Assembly (NCBI GenBank): GCA_950022295.1
Contig: OX465598.1
Location: 121,069,001-121,133,000 of the forward strand
Origin: Bromus sterilis
Taxonomy: Eukaryota; Streptophyta; Magnoliopsida; Poales; Poaceae
DNA: 64,000 nt
Direction: 5' to 3'
Every line of letters begins with the position of its first letter. The first letter of the stretch is position 1. Below the pieces are notes generated by a model, which made no database searches, was not told the origin of the DNA, and saw nothing but the letters and a program-made list of their open reading frames with translations. Below, piece after piece: positions 45,342-55,760 of this stretch. Position numbers and translations under genes: made by a program.

Positions 45342-46562
45342 TCACAAAATACGAATTTTGAAGCAAAAGAGAGCATCAAGAAGCAAATATGAAACACATT
45401 TAAGCCTAACGCACTTCCTATGCATAGGCATCTTGTAAGAAAATAAATCAAAGAAGCAAAAAGTGACATGCATAGGAAGGTGGAAAAAGAACAACTTCAA
45501 AACTTTCAACATGAAGAGAGGTGTTTTAGTAATATGGAAGTTTCTACAACCAAACTTCCCTCTCTCGAAATAATTTTCAGTAGTATCATGAACAACATCA
45601 AGAATATAACTATCACATAAATCATGTTGTTCATGACCTACAATCACACATGTATAGTTTTCAACACGGTCTTTAGGATTATAAGATAAATGCAACCCAT
45701 CACATTGAGTCTTGATAAGAGCACAATTCTCCGGAATATGAGTTTGAGATTTCAAAAAGATAACATGACAATCAAGTGTGGGTGCAATAGAAAAAATTTC
45801 ATGCTTAACATGAGTAACTATAGCAAGTTCATCTCCGTAAGCATCATCCATAGTGGCATCACGGCCATAAGCATAGAAGGCCTGAACTTCATCAAAAAGG
45901 GATATTTCAAAAGAATCCATGGGATCATAACATTCATATAAGGTAAGAGTCAAAGAGTTACTCTCATTAGAAGGTAGACGTGTATGGCTCCATTCTTCCT
46001 CCTTTTGTTCGTCACTCTCCTCCTCTTTTTCATCCAACGAGCTTTCAGGTTCAGCAATTTCTTCTTCCATAGAGTCCTGCAAATCATTAGTCTCTTCCTT
46101 TGGGGGAGAGATTCTCTCAAGATGATCAGTAATATAATAATTTTCATCGTAGTTTTCCAAACAATAGTTAAGTATAGCAAGACTCTCAGATTTGTAAGGG
46201 GCATCATCAATATTTTTAAGAAGAGAAGTAATTTCATAGGCACCCTTATAAGCAACAAATTCTTCTATTTCCTCTGCATCATAAAAATCATAGTTTCTCT
46301 TAGCATAAGAAGCTAAGGTTTCATCATCATTGTACTCACAATGGAAAGCAAGGTGTTTGTGCCCCATAAAGCAACAAGATTCATCCCTGTAGAAAGATAT
46401 ATTATATATTGAGCACAAGTTTCTAGCATACTCATACAACTGATGTATTTGTTTCCATAAGTGTATCCCCTTTTGAGACAAGCGGTGTTCCTTGTACCAC
46501 TTTTGTTGATCCTCAGTGAATCCTCCATGCCAATAAGATCTGGTTTCAAAGAAGTCAGACAT
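45342..46562 (-). CDS. A2 orphan retrotransposon protein (406 aa)
   Basis: An intact ATG-started frame fills the place of gag-pol, about 150 bp after the primer site. I do not recognise a domain. The first ~150 residues are rich in Tyr, Cys and His (for example CCFMGHKH at 63-70). Residues 166-190 are strongly acidic. Residues 316-388 match residues 156-228 of the B1 protein. Residues about 349-375 form a hydrophobic, possibly membrane-inserted segment (FMLKVLKLFFFHLP onward), followed by the basic HRKCVRLK and a second hydrophobic tail ending at residue 406. There is no zinc knuckle, protease Asp motif, RT or integrase. That a frame this long is open in an otherwise decayed landscape suggests recent constraint or youth; the sequence alone cannot separate these. 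Confidence 0.75.
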   Translation of the reverse strand: MSDFFETRSYWHGGFTEDQQKWYKEHRLSQKGIHLWKQIHQLYEYARNLCSIYNISFYRDESCCFMGHKHLAFHCEYNDDETLASYAKRNYDFYDAEEIEEFVAYKGAYEITSLLKNIDDAPYKSESLAILNYCLENYDENYYITDHLERISPPKEETNDLQDSMEEEIAEPESSLDEKEEESDEQKEEEWSHTRLPSNESNSLTLTLYECYDPMDSFEISLFDEVQAFYAYGRDATMDDAYGDELAIVTHVKHEIFSIAPTLDCHVIFLKSQTHIPENCALIKTQCDGLHLSYNPKDRVENYTCVIVGHEQHDLCDSYILDVVHDTTENYFERGKFGCRNFHITKTPLFMLKVLKLFFFHLPMHVTFCFFDLFSYKMPMHRKCVRLKCVSYLLLDALFCFKIRIL

Positions 46563-46711
46563 TGATTGGCAAGTAAGGAACTAGACATAATATATATATA
46601 TTTTGGATTTTTGATAAAGGACACTAAAGATAAAAAATGAAAGGTAAACTAACAAGACTAAAAAGTAAAGGTAAAAGGTAGTGGGAAACTCCCCTATCTT
46701 ATCACTCGGAG

Positions 46712-46729
46712 TCCCCGGAAACGGCGCCA
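46712..46729 (-). other. A2 primer binding site, tRNA-Asp type
   Basis: The reverse complement TGGCGCCGTTTCCGGGGA matches tRNA-Asp(GTC) with one mismatch. It lies ten bases from the 5' LTR. Confidence 0.83.
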
Positions 46730-46739
46730 GAAATTTTCT

Positions 46740-48380
46740 TGATACGCGAGAGAGGATAACGGCTTCTCGCCCTTCGTTGGTTACCCCAAGTGGAAGGTGA
46801 GATGTAGGATAGCAACAACTTTCCCCTATGTAGAGGATAGGGTTTGTCTTCCGTAGGACTCCGGCAATGATAAGTAGGTGTCAGCGGCACACCTGACGCG
46901 GACCTGCACACAACACAATTAACATTGCTCCCAACGAAGTTCAGAGAGGTTTTCAATCTCTCCGGTCTTGTTGTTCACAAAGGATCAAACGCAAGGGATA
47001 ATGACAATGATAGCAACTGAAAGTAAATACTGGAAAGTAAAAGAGCGTGTAAACAATAATGAGAATATGGACCGGGGTCCCGTGATGTTCACTAGTGATG
47101 TCTCTCTCCCAAAAGACAACAAAACTGCTATGCGAGGTAAACAATTTACAGATGGGCAATTGCCATGATTATAAACGCACCGCAATGCTAACTATTCTAC
47201 AAAAGAAAGGAAGAGGCTCATAAGCATGGGCAGTACACCAAAATAAGTAGACCTAAATCCATCTACATCTACTACTAATCATCCACCTTGAGATATCTAT
47301 CCAGAACATCTCGCTGGTATTAAGTAGCGAGCCCCACCCAAAGTGTAAACCCAAAGCAACGGATAACTGCATTAAAAGAACTTTGCGTAAAGTAATCAAT
47401 CCTTGCAACCGCGGTTACAAGCACCGTTGTTTTCCCCCTAGTGGCCACAGCACATCCCCTAGACTCATGTTTCTGTCACTCAAGCGTGTCATCAGGGGGC
47501 ATGAACCCACAATCGAGCATAACGTTCCTTCTTGGGGTCACTACCTACTACTTGGCCAAAGCAATAAACAACAACGAAGAACATGCAAGAATTACTTAGG
47601 AACAAAAATATAAGAGATAAAAACCAAATATATTACTCTATCACGATCTGAACATAATCTCATAATCCATCGGATCCCATCAAACTCAGCATAGCAACAG
47701 TAGAAGAATTACATATGTGCCTCGATCATGTAGGGAAGCTTACAAGGTCTAAACCATGAAGAACAAATAGGGGAGGAAAACATCACGTAGCTACTGATCA
47801 CGGACCCATGGTCCAAGGTAGACTATTCACGGCACATCCGAGGAGCGTCCATGGTGGAGGAGAAGCTCCTGAAGGTCGATCCTCCCTCCGGAAGGGTGCC
47901 GGGAAGGGTCCTGACGGTGCTCCCGATCTTGGAAGCGCGGCGGCGGCGGAACAAAGGCGAGTTTGCGAAATAGGGTTCTCTCTTCGGAAGTTTCCCGTGG
48001 AGGAGAATAAATAGACGAAGGGGGCAGCCAGGGGGGCCACCAGGGGTTTAGGCGCCCCATGGCGCGGCCAGGCCCCTGGTTGTGCTAGGTGGACTCCTGG
48101 GCACCTGGTGGTGGCCCCTTGGCTCTCCTTCGTGTCTCTGGAAGCTTTCGACACGCTGATTTTTTATCTGATTTTTCCCGGATTTTTAGAGCACTTTTTA
48201 TATGTGGGAAAACTGAAATAGAAAAACAGTAGAAAACAGGAACTGGCACTGGGGTGCACTGAGTTAGTAGGTTAGTCCAAATATGATCAAGAGTGTATGA
48301 AAGTGTATCTAGATCATAGCAATATGACACAAAACATGCATGGAGTGAGCAGAAATTATCGATACATTTGAGACGTATCA
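46740..48380 (-). repeat. A2 5' LTR
   Basis: The LTR is 1641 bp, TGATACGCG to GACGTATCA on the plus strand, followed by TGTAT. Confidence 0.94.
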
Positions 48381-48385
48381 TGTAT

Positions 48386-50095
48386 GAAGGGAGTTTTCAA
48401 GTGTGCGATGGAAGATGATGAAAGAAGATCCGGGAGTGTCAAGCGCTCAAGCTTGGGGATGCCCCCATCTATCCCCAATAAATATTCAAGGAGACTCAAT
48501 CGTATAAGCTTGGGGATGCCCTCGTGCATCCCCTTCTCCATCAACAATCATCAGTTATTCCTTTGTCTCACTATATTTTTCGCACTTCATGCGTTATGTG
48601 CTATGCATGGAGCGTCTCGCTCTTAGGTTTTATTTTTAGTTTTCTTTAGCATTTCTTGCTGTTCATAACAAGTTAGACCCCATCTTACTTTGTGTGGGAG
48701 AGAAACACGCTCCACTTTCAAAATCTAGAACACATCATAGGATTTTTCATGCTTATTGTGCATTGACACTTCCACCTCCTCATATTTGCAAGCCTCTCCT
48801 GTGCCGTGCATTTCCTCCTTCTCACTCCGAGAGTTGACGTCCACCTTCGCTGGTACATCCAAACCCTTGGCATGATACGCCCTGTCATCATAAACCTCCT
48901 TATATCTTTCCTCAAAACAGCCACCATACCTACCTATCAAGGCATTTCCATAGCCTTTCCCTGATATATTGCCATGCAACATCCACCTCTTCATGACTTG
49001 ATCTTCATGTCATACATGTTCCTGCTACACTGGCAGCAGCATACATTGCATACATCATGATAGCCACATCTTTTTTATGATTTGATTACCTTGTAAAGTG
49101 TGAAAGATCTGCTATACCCTCTTGTAAATTAGAGTGTTGCCCTTAACTGAGGAAAAGATCCCAAAGTGGACAAAATAAAAGATCCCAAAGATGAAAAATG
49201 AGAGTTAAATAGAAAGAGCCATTGAGGCCGCCAAAAAAATACGAAAAATAGAAAAAACATAAAAAGAAAAATAAAAAGAGAGAAAGGGGCAACACTACTA
49301 TCCTTTTGAAAGATCCACACTAGTACTCCCTCTTATCCTTGTACTCCATAGAGATGATCATTCATGCATATAGCTGTGTGGGGACCTTCACACTATAGAA
49401 CTTGGCTTGCATATTCCAAGGATGAGCCTTCTCAAAAGAGCTCTAGGTCTTCATGAGCGAGCAAGTTAGATGCACTCCCACTAGTTCCATTGGAGAGCTT
49501 TTTAGCTCATATGTGCATCTGTTGCATGGCAATCCCTACTCCTCACATCATATCTATCATTTGGCCTTCTCGCCTATGATTGTCCTCATTGATGTGAGAC
49601 TTTCTCACCTTTTTGTGTTCCTCCTCCACCATATTTCTCTATTTGCCATCCTAAGTGTCAACTTTCGTGCTTACGCTCATCCATTGCATGAGTGCTCAAA
49701 ATATCGAAAAGGAGTGGATCAAATTGACTTGTACTTGGCTAGTGGTCTGGGGACGAGTCAAGATAAGATTCCAAAGAAGACCAAGTGTGAAACTTTAGTA
49801 GATTGAGTTCTCAACAAAAATACTTTTTTCTCGTATTCCCTATCCCCTTCTTCCACGCAAGCACCATTAGGAGACATTCGAGTCACGGACAGCGAGAGCT
49901 CTTGCATCCAATGTTCTTTTGTTACTTGTTTCAATGCTAATATAGACTCTTGCATGTTATGACTTGAATTGAATCACATACCTTGATTGCTTTACTTTTG
50001 AATGTTCTTATATGGTTTCTAGCATGTCACCACATAAATTATGCTTGTTATCATTTACCTACTCGAGGACGAGAAGGAATTAAGCTTGGGGATGT
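48386..50095 (+). other. A0 non-coding 3' region (right part)
   Basis: About 1.7 kb without a gene. The paired hairpins are at 48449-48534. Compared with B2 (32475-33030), roughly 0.55 kb is missing at a junction near 48765. A purine-rich tract lies at about 49225-49290. The polypurine tract AAGCTTGGGGATG (50082-50094) abuts the 3' LTR. Confidence 0.8.
48449..48534 (+). repeat. A0 paired hairpins carrying polypurine-tract motif
   Basis: The first unit keeps AAGCTTGGGGATG, but the stem partner is changed to TATCCCC. The second keeps the motif and the CATCCCC partner. Confidence 0.7.
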
Positions 50096-51743
50096 TGATA
50101 CGTCCCAAACGTATGGATAATTTCTGCTTGCTCCATGCATATTTTATGTGATATTGCTATGATCTAGATACACTTTCATACACTTTTGATCATATTTGGA
50201 CTAACCTATTAACTCAGTGCACCCCAGTTCCAGTTTCTGTTTTCTGCTGTTTTTCTATTTCAGTTTTCCCCCATATTAGAAGTGCTCCAAAAATTCGGGA
50301 AAATCAGATAAAAAATCAGCATGAAGGAACCTTCCGAAGTCCCGAAGGGGGACCAGGTGGGACCCACCAGGGCCCCAGGCGCCTAGATGGCGCGGCCTAG
50401 GGCTTGGCTGCACCAGGGGGCGCCTAGACCCGTCGTGCCCCCTGGCTTCCCCCTTCGCCTATATATCTCCCATGACGTGAAACTTCCGAGAACAGAACCC
50501 CTTTTCGCGATCTCGCCTCTGTTCCGCCGCCGCCACGCTTCCAAGATAAGGAGCGCTAGCAGACCTCTTCCCAGCACCCTGCCGGAGGGAGGATCGACCT
50601 GCGGGAACTTCCCCTCCACCATGAACGCTTTCCGGATGTGCCGTGAGTAGTTTCCTTTGGACCATGGTTCCATGATCAGTAGCTATGTGATGTGCTCCTC
50701 CCCTCTTTGTTCTTCATGGTTTAGACCTCGTGAGCTGCCCTACATGATCGAGGCACATATGTAATCTTTCTGCTGTTGCCATGCAGAGTTTGATGGGATC
50801 TGATGGATTATGAGATTATGTTCAGATTGTGATAGAGTAATATATTTGGTTCTTATCTTTTATATTTTTGTTCCCAAGTAATTCTTTCATGTTCTCCGTT
50901 GCTATTTGTTGCTTTGGCCAAGTAGTAGGTAGTAACTCCAAGAGGGAACATTATGCTCGATTGTGGGTTCATGCCCCCTAATGACACGCTTGAGTGACAG
51001 AAACATGAGTTTCGGGGATGTGTTGTTGCCACAAGGGGGTAAAAACAACGGTGCTTGTAACCGCGGTTGCAAGGATTGTTTACTTTACGCAAATTTCTTA
51101 ATAATGCAGTTGTCCGTTGCTTTGGGTTTACACTTTGGGTGGGGCTCGCAACTTAATACCAGCGAGATGTTCTAGATAGATATCTGAAGGTGGATGATTA
51201 GTAGTAGATGCAGTTGGATTTCGGTCTAATTATTTTGGCGTACTACCCATGCTTTTGAGCCTCTTCCTTTCTTTGTAGCATAGTTAGAATTGGTGTGCGT
51301 TTATAATCCTGTCAATTGCCCATCTGTAATTTGTTTACCTCGCATAGCAGTTTTATCGTCTTTTGGGAGAGAGACATCACTAGTGAACATCACGGGACCC
51401 TGGTCCATATTCTCATCACTGTTTACACGCTTATTTACTTTTCCGTATTTACATTCAGTTGTTATCATTATCATTATCCATTGTGTTTTGATCCTTTGTA
51501 AACAACAAGACCGGAGAGATTGACAACCTCTATGAACTTCGTTGGGAGCAAAGTTATTTGTGTTGTGTGCATGTCCGCGTCAGTTGCGCCGCTGACACCT
51601 TCTTTTCATCTCCGGAGTCCTGCTGGTGGATACTCTCAACCTTGGTGTCTTCACCAAGGGAAACTTTCCGCTACACTGCATCTCACCTTTCACTTGGGGT
51701 AACCAGCGAAGGGCGAGAAGCAATTATCATCTCTCGCGTATCA
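50096..51743 (+). repeat. A0 3' LTR
   Basis: The LTR is 1648 bp, TGATACGTCCC to CGCGTATCA. A TATA-like stretch CCTATATATC lies at about 50458-50467, followed by the GC-rich leader-like part. Confidence 0.94.
50457..50469 (+). promoter_or_regulatory. A0 LTR TATA-like box
   Basis: GCCTATATATCTC is the best TATA candidate in the LTR. The A3 LTR has CCTATACATT at the same place (near 54289), a weaker form. Confidence 0.5.
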
Positions 51744-53512
51744 CATTCTCAAAAATATTTTCCATAGGTGTTTACTTGTATAAGACCAGGAGTTCCTTCA
51801 CATCTTGTTGGTGAAAGTCAAGGCACAACCCCCTTTGCATCTTTGTCAAACTTGACGTGGTTTAAAACTTACTTTAACTTTGAATATTATGATGATCTCT
51901 CCGGATGTGTTTGAATTATTAGAATCATGTCATTTCCATGAATATGCTTGTATGCATAATAACCTCTAGTTGTGTTTATGATCTTGCTATGTTGCATGTT
52001 ACTATCTTGTTCACCTTGACATGGCTAAGTTAATCATCTAATCATGCTTTGGATTATAATATAATCGTGATCGTACCTTGGATTGTTCTACATATATTGC
52101 TATGACTTGGACTATGGATTTTCATATTGCACCTGATACTTGATGATTATGCATTTGGAGACATGCTTTATGCCAAGTTGATCAAGTGCCACTGAACCGA
52201 ACTAATCAGTGCAGCCACACTCGCCTGTATGGGAAGGCCTTGGCTCGGTCTATCGGTGCACTCTTTTATTCGTATCACCAAGGAGGGAAGGCTATGCGCG
52301 CGTGATTACCCTGGCCTGGTAAATGGCGATAGTCTTGAGAGCCGGTTTGGTTATATGGATCCAGTTCCCGTTTGGGACAATGTTGTTTGCCACGTGGTGG
52401 CAGGTGTTTGGAGGACACAGGGCTACCCACGGCATGACTTGCGAAGTATGTCGGCTGTTACAGTAAGGGAGGGATGCGGTAGAATATTCTCGTTGGAGAA
52501 GTCCTAGTACACTCCTATGGTACGAGTTCCGAGGTTCCTGTGGGACAAGTTCCAAGGTACTGGATGGATTAAGAACTCCATGGTGTGGGTAAAGTGCGCG
52601 ACCTCTATAGCGGGTATGAATCTATTCGAATAGCCGAGTCCACGGTATTGGACACAGTTCGTACTAGGTCACACTATGGATCAACATGAACCCGGTTCGA
52701 TGATCGTGCTAAGTTGGTGGTCATGCGATGACCCGTGCAAGTTGGTGGTCATGCGATGACCCGTGCAAGGGGTGGTCGTGCGACGACCTGTATAAGTTGT
52801 TGGTCATGCAATGAACTGATAACTTGGATGGTCATGCGATGACCCCTAATCCGTTGAGTGGTCGTGCGACGATCCGTACACGTTGATTGGTCATGCGAGT
52901 GACCCGTAACCTGATTGTTGAGTCTGCAAGGACTTTGAGGTAAGCTGCATGATCATGCGATGATCATGAGATGAGTAAGTGGTCCATGTGACCTTAAACG
53001 ATGGTTGTTCTTGCACTAGTATTAATCCTGGTAATATGCTAGATTCATCATGTTAGCATTGCTTGAACTGTTATCGATATGTTATTGTTTTGCCTTGGTG
53101 CTTTGGTTGTTGTGAGCTTGCAAGTACATTCAATGTACTGACCTGGCGTGTCATGCCAGATTTGAAGGCAATGCTGTGATTGCGTAGGACAACGTTCCCG
53201 GTGTATGCGAGCTAGGAGGTGTCCCATTAGTGTCCCTTTGGAGTGGAGTCCATCACCATCGCCGTTGTTCCGCTTCTAAGATTTATTTCGCTGCTATAGA
53301 GTTGTTCCGCTGCTTGGTGTGGTTCCATTGCTAGCGTTGGGAGAAAGTTTGTTCTTCGCCTCACTCCACTAGCATTGTAATAGACCCCTTGTACCCATTT
53401 CATTGGTAATAAAATTTTGTTAAATTCTATATAAAGCAGTGCCGTGTTCCAGAAGACATGATCTCTGGGCTAGAGCACGGGGCGTTCTGGTACTCTGAGA
53501 CGGGGTGACACA
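51744..53512 (+). repeat. G0: Gypsy LTR, 5'-truncated in window
   Basis: A long LTR of about 1.77 kb visible here ends near GGGGTGACACA and is followed within six bases by a tRNA-Met primer site, which fixes orientation and boundary. Its start is not in the window, since A0 abuts it. Open frames such as 52229-52507 do not resemble proteins. It contains a tandem array of short hairpins (52719-52966). Confidence 0.78.
52719..52966 (+). repeat. Tandem hairpin array in G0 LTR
   Basis: Eight units with a 27-30 bp period (last spacing 61 bp) carry the core GGTCATGCGATGACC or a variant. Positions are 52719, 52747, 52774, 52802, 52830, 52860, 52889 and 52950. The third reads GGTCGTGCGACGACC, so both arms changed together. 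Confidence 0.85.
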
Positions 53513-53517
53513 ACGCT

Positions 53518-53529
53518 TGGTATCAGAGC
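53518..53529 (+). other. G0 primer binding site, tRNA-Met
   Basis: TGGTATCAGAGC is a perfect match to the plant initiator tRNA-Met end, as in T1. Confidence 0.88.
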
Positions 53530-53930
53530 AGGACTGACTATAGGATACGCTAGTTAGCACAGACGTTAGAATGACGTTATAGCTAGAGTATATATAGCTT
53601 GCTTGTGTGATGCATTTGATTGCTGCATTAGTTTGCTGCATAGCATGCATATAGATAACATTCTTTTCGCTAACTATCTGATCTGATGAGTGTAGATGGC
53701 AGAGTATCCGATTTCCCACCAATCAACCCTTTCACCACTCAGCTTTTCCTATCTTCTTGTCGATGATTGGCGTTGTTTCTATCCAAGTGGAGAAATGCCG
53801 ATGTACCATGTTTCCCAAACGCCACTCGGAGGACAGATACTTTAGTACCGTGCCAATGTCTTCATGAAAGTCAACCTCTCCATTGGCATGCATACCTACA
53901 ACTTCTAGGGCAGACACGCCTCTACCTTAG
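53530..53930 (+). other. G0 internal start
   Basis: About 400 bp of leader and a possible decayed gag start (ATG near 53697, MAEYPIS) with stops soon after. It is interrupted by A3 at CTTAG (53926-53930). I see no certain domain. Confidence 0.5.
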
Positions 53931-55591
53931 TGATACGTCCCAAACGTATCTATAATTTCTGCTTGCTCCATGCATGTTTCGTGTGATATTGCTATGATTT
54001 AGATACACTTTCATAAACTTTTGATCATATTTGGGCTAACTTATTAACTCAGTGCACCATAGTGCCAGTTCCTGTTTTCTGCTGTTTTTCTATTTTAGGT
54101 TTCCCCCATATTAAAAGTGCTCAAAAAATTCAGGAAAAATAAGATAAAAAATCAGCGTGGAAGAACCTTCCGGAATCGCCTGGGTGGGGCCAGAGGGCCA
54201 CTACAAGGGGCCCAGGCGCCCTGGTGGCGCGCCCTAGGGGCTAGCCGCGCCAGGGGGGCGCCTAGACCCTTGCTGGCCCCCCTTCGCCTATACATTCTCT
54301 GTGATGGGATTCTTCTGAAGAAATAACCCTTTTTCATGATCTCGCCTCTGTTCCTCCGCCGCCGCGCTTCCAAGATCGGGACCGCCAACAGACCTCTTCC
54401 CGGCACCCTGCCGGAGGGAGGGTTGACCTCTGGGAGCATCTCCTCCACCATGGATGCTTCCCGAATGATCCATGATTAGTCTACCTTGGACCTTGGGTCC
54501 GTGATCAGTAGCTATGTGATGTTCTCCTCCCCTATTTGTTCTTCATGGATTAGACCTTGTGAGCTGCCCTACATGATCAAGGCACATATGTAATTTTTTG
54601 CTGTTGCTATGCTGATTTTGCTGGGATCTGATGGATTATGAGACTATGTTCAGTTTGTGATTGAGTAATATACTTTGTTCTTATCTTTTATATTTATGTT
54701 CTTGAGTAATTCTTGCATGTTCTCCGTTGTTGTTTATTGCTTTGGCCAAGTAGTAGGTAGTGACCCCAAGAGAGAACGTTATGCTCGATTGTGGGTTCAT
54801 GCCCCCTGATGACTAGCTTGAGTGACAGAAACATGATTCTAGGGGATGTGTTGTTGCCACAAGGGGAAAGCAACGGTGCTTGTAACCGCAGTTGCAAGGA
54901 TTGTTTACTTTACGCAAAGTTCTTTTAATGCAGTTGTCCGTTTCTTTGGGTTTACACTTTGGGTGGGGCTCGCAACTTAATACCAACGAGATATTCTGGA
55001 TAGATATCTCAAGGTGGATGATTAGTAGTAGATGCAGTTGGATTTCGGTCTACTTATTTTGGCGCATCGCCCATGCTTTTGAGCCTCGTCCTTTCTTTGT
55101 AGCATAGTTAGCAATGCGGTGCGTTTTTAATCCTGTCAATTGCCCAGCTATGATTTGTTTACCTCGCCTAGAAGTTTTATTTTCTTTTGGGAGAGAGACA
55201 TCACTAGTGAACATCACAGGACCCCAGGCCATATTCTCATCACTGTTTACACGCTCAATTTATTTCATGCTTTTACTTTGTAGCTGCTATCACTATTATG
55301 CTTTATCCCTTGCGTTTGATCCTTTCTAAACAACAAGGCCGGAGAGATTGACAACCTCTCTGAACTTTGTTGGGAGCAAAGTTATTTGTGTTGTGTGCAG
55401 GTCCAGGTTAAGGGAGCAATATCTCAGAATGGTGCATTGCTCGCTTCACCACCTACTTATCACTACCGGAGTCCTAATGGTTCGATGACCTTGGTATATT
55501 CACCGAAGAAATTTGCTGCTATCCTACATCTCACCTTCCACTTGGGGTAACCAACGAAGGGCAAGAAGCCATTATCACTTCCACGCCATCA
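53931..55591 (+). repeat. A3 5' LTR
   Basis: The LTR is 1661 bp and starts TGATACGTCCC. Its end reads ACGCCATCA rather than the CGCGTATCA of A0, so the terminal repeat is imperfect. Confidence 0.92.
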
Positions 55592-55601
55592 AGAAAATTT
55601 C

Positions 55602-55619
55602 TGGCACCGTTGCCGGGGA
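55602..55619 (+). other. A3 primer binding site, tRNA-Asp type
   Basis: TGGCACCGTTGCCGGGGA differs at one base from the tRNA-Asp complement. It starts eleven bases after the LTR. Confidence 0.83.
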
Positions 55620-55760
55620 TTCTAAGGGCGAAGATAGGGGAGTTGCACACTATATTTTACCTTTGCTTTTTAGTCTTGTTAGTTTACCTTTCAGTTTTTA
55701 TCTTAGTGTCCTTTATCAAAAACCACAAAAAAATTATTTACCTTGCTAGTAGTTGTCATC

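Larger units (their letters stand above)
40918..48380 (-). mobile_element. A2: complete non-autonomous Gypsy element nested in A0
   Basis: It is a 7463-bp element with LTRs 40918-42536 and 46740-48380 and the duplication TGTAT at 40913-40917 and 48381-48385. Nothing is nested in it. It has a tRNA-Asp primer site, one intact 406-codon frame, a long non-coding 3' region and a polypurine tract. RT and integrase are absent. Confidence 0.95.
1..51743 (+). mobile_element. A0: outer non-autonomous Gypsy (Athila-like) LTR element
   Basis: The element enters the window in the last 66 bases of its 5' LTR and ends with a full 3' LTR at 50096-51743. Its own internal sequence is 67-1548, 40815-40917 and 48386-50095; everything between belongs to B1 and A2. 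The pieces join cleanly once one copy of the duplications GCAAT and TGTAT is removed. It carries a tRNA-Asp primer site, a broken gag/protease region and a long non-coding 3' region, with no reverse transcriptase or integrase. The 3' flank begins CATTC; the matching 5' duplication would lie left of the window. Assignment to the Athila-like group rests on primer type, LTR ends and the related gag of A1. Confidence 0.88.

Noticed and set aside
52719..52966. Regularly spaced short repeats that might suggest CRISPR
   Set aside because: Units are variable, are near-contiguous with spacers of about 13 bp, and lie in a plant LTR. There is no cas gene and the setting is eukaryotic.
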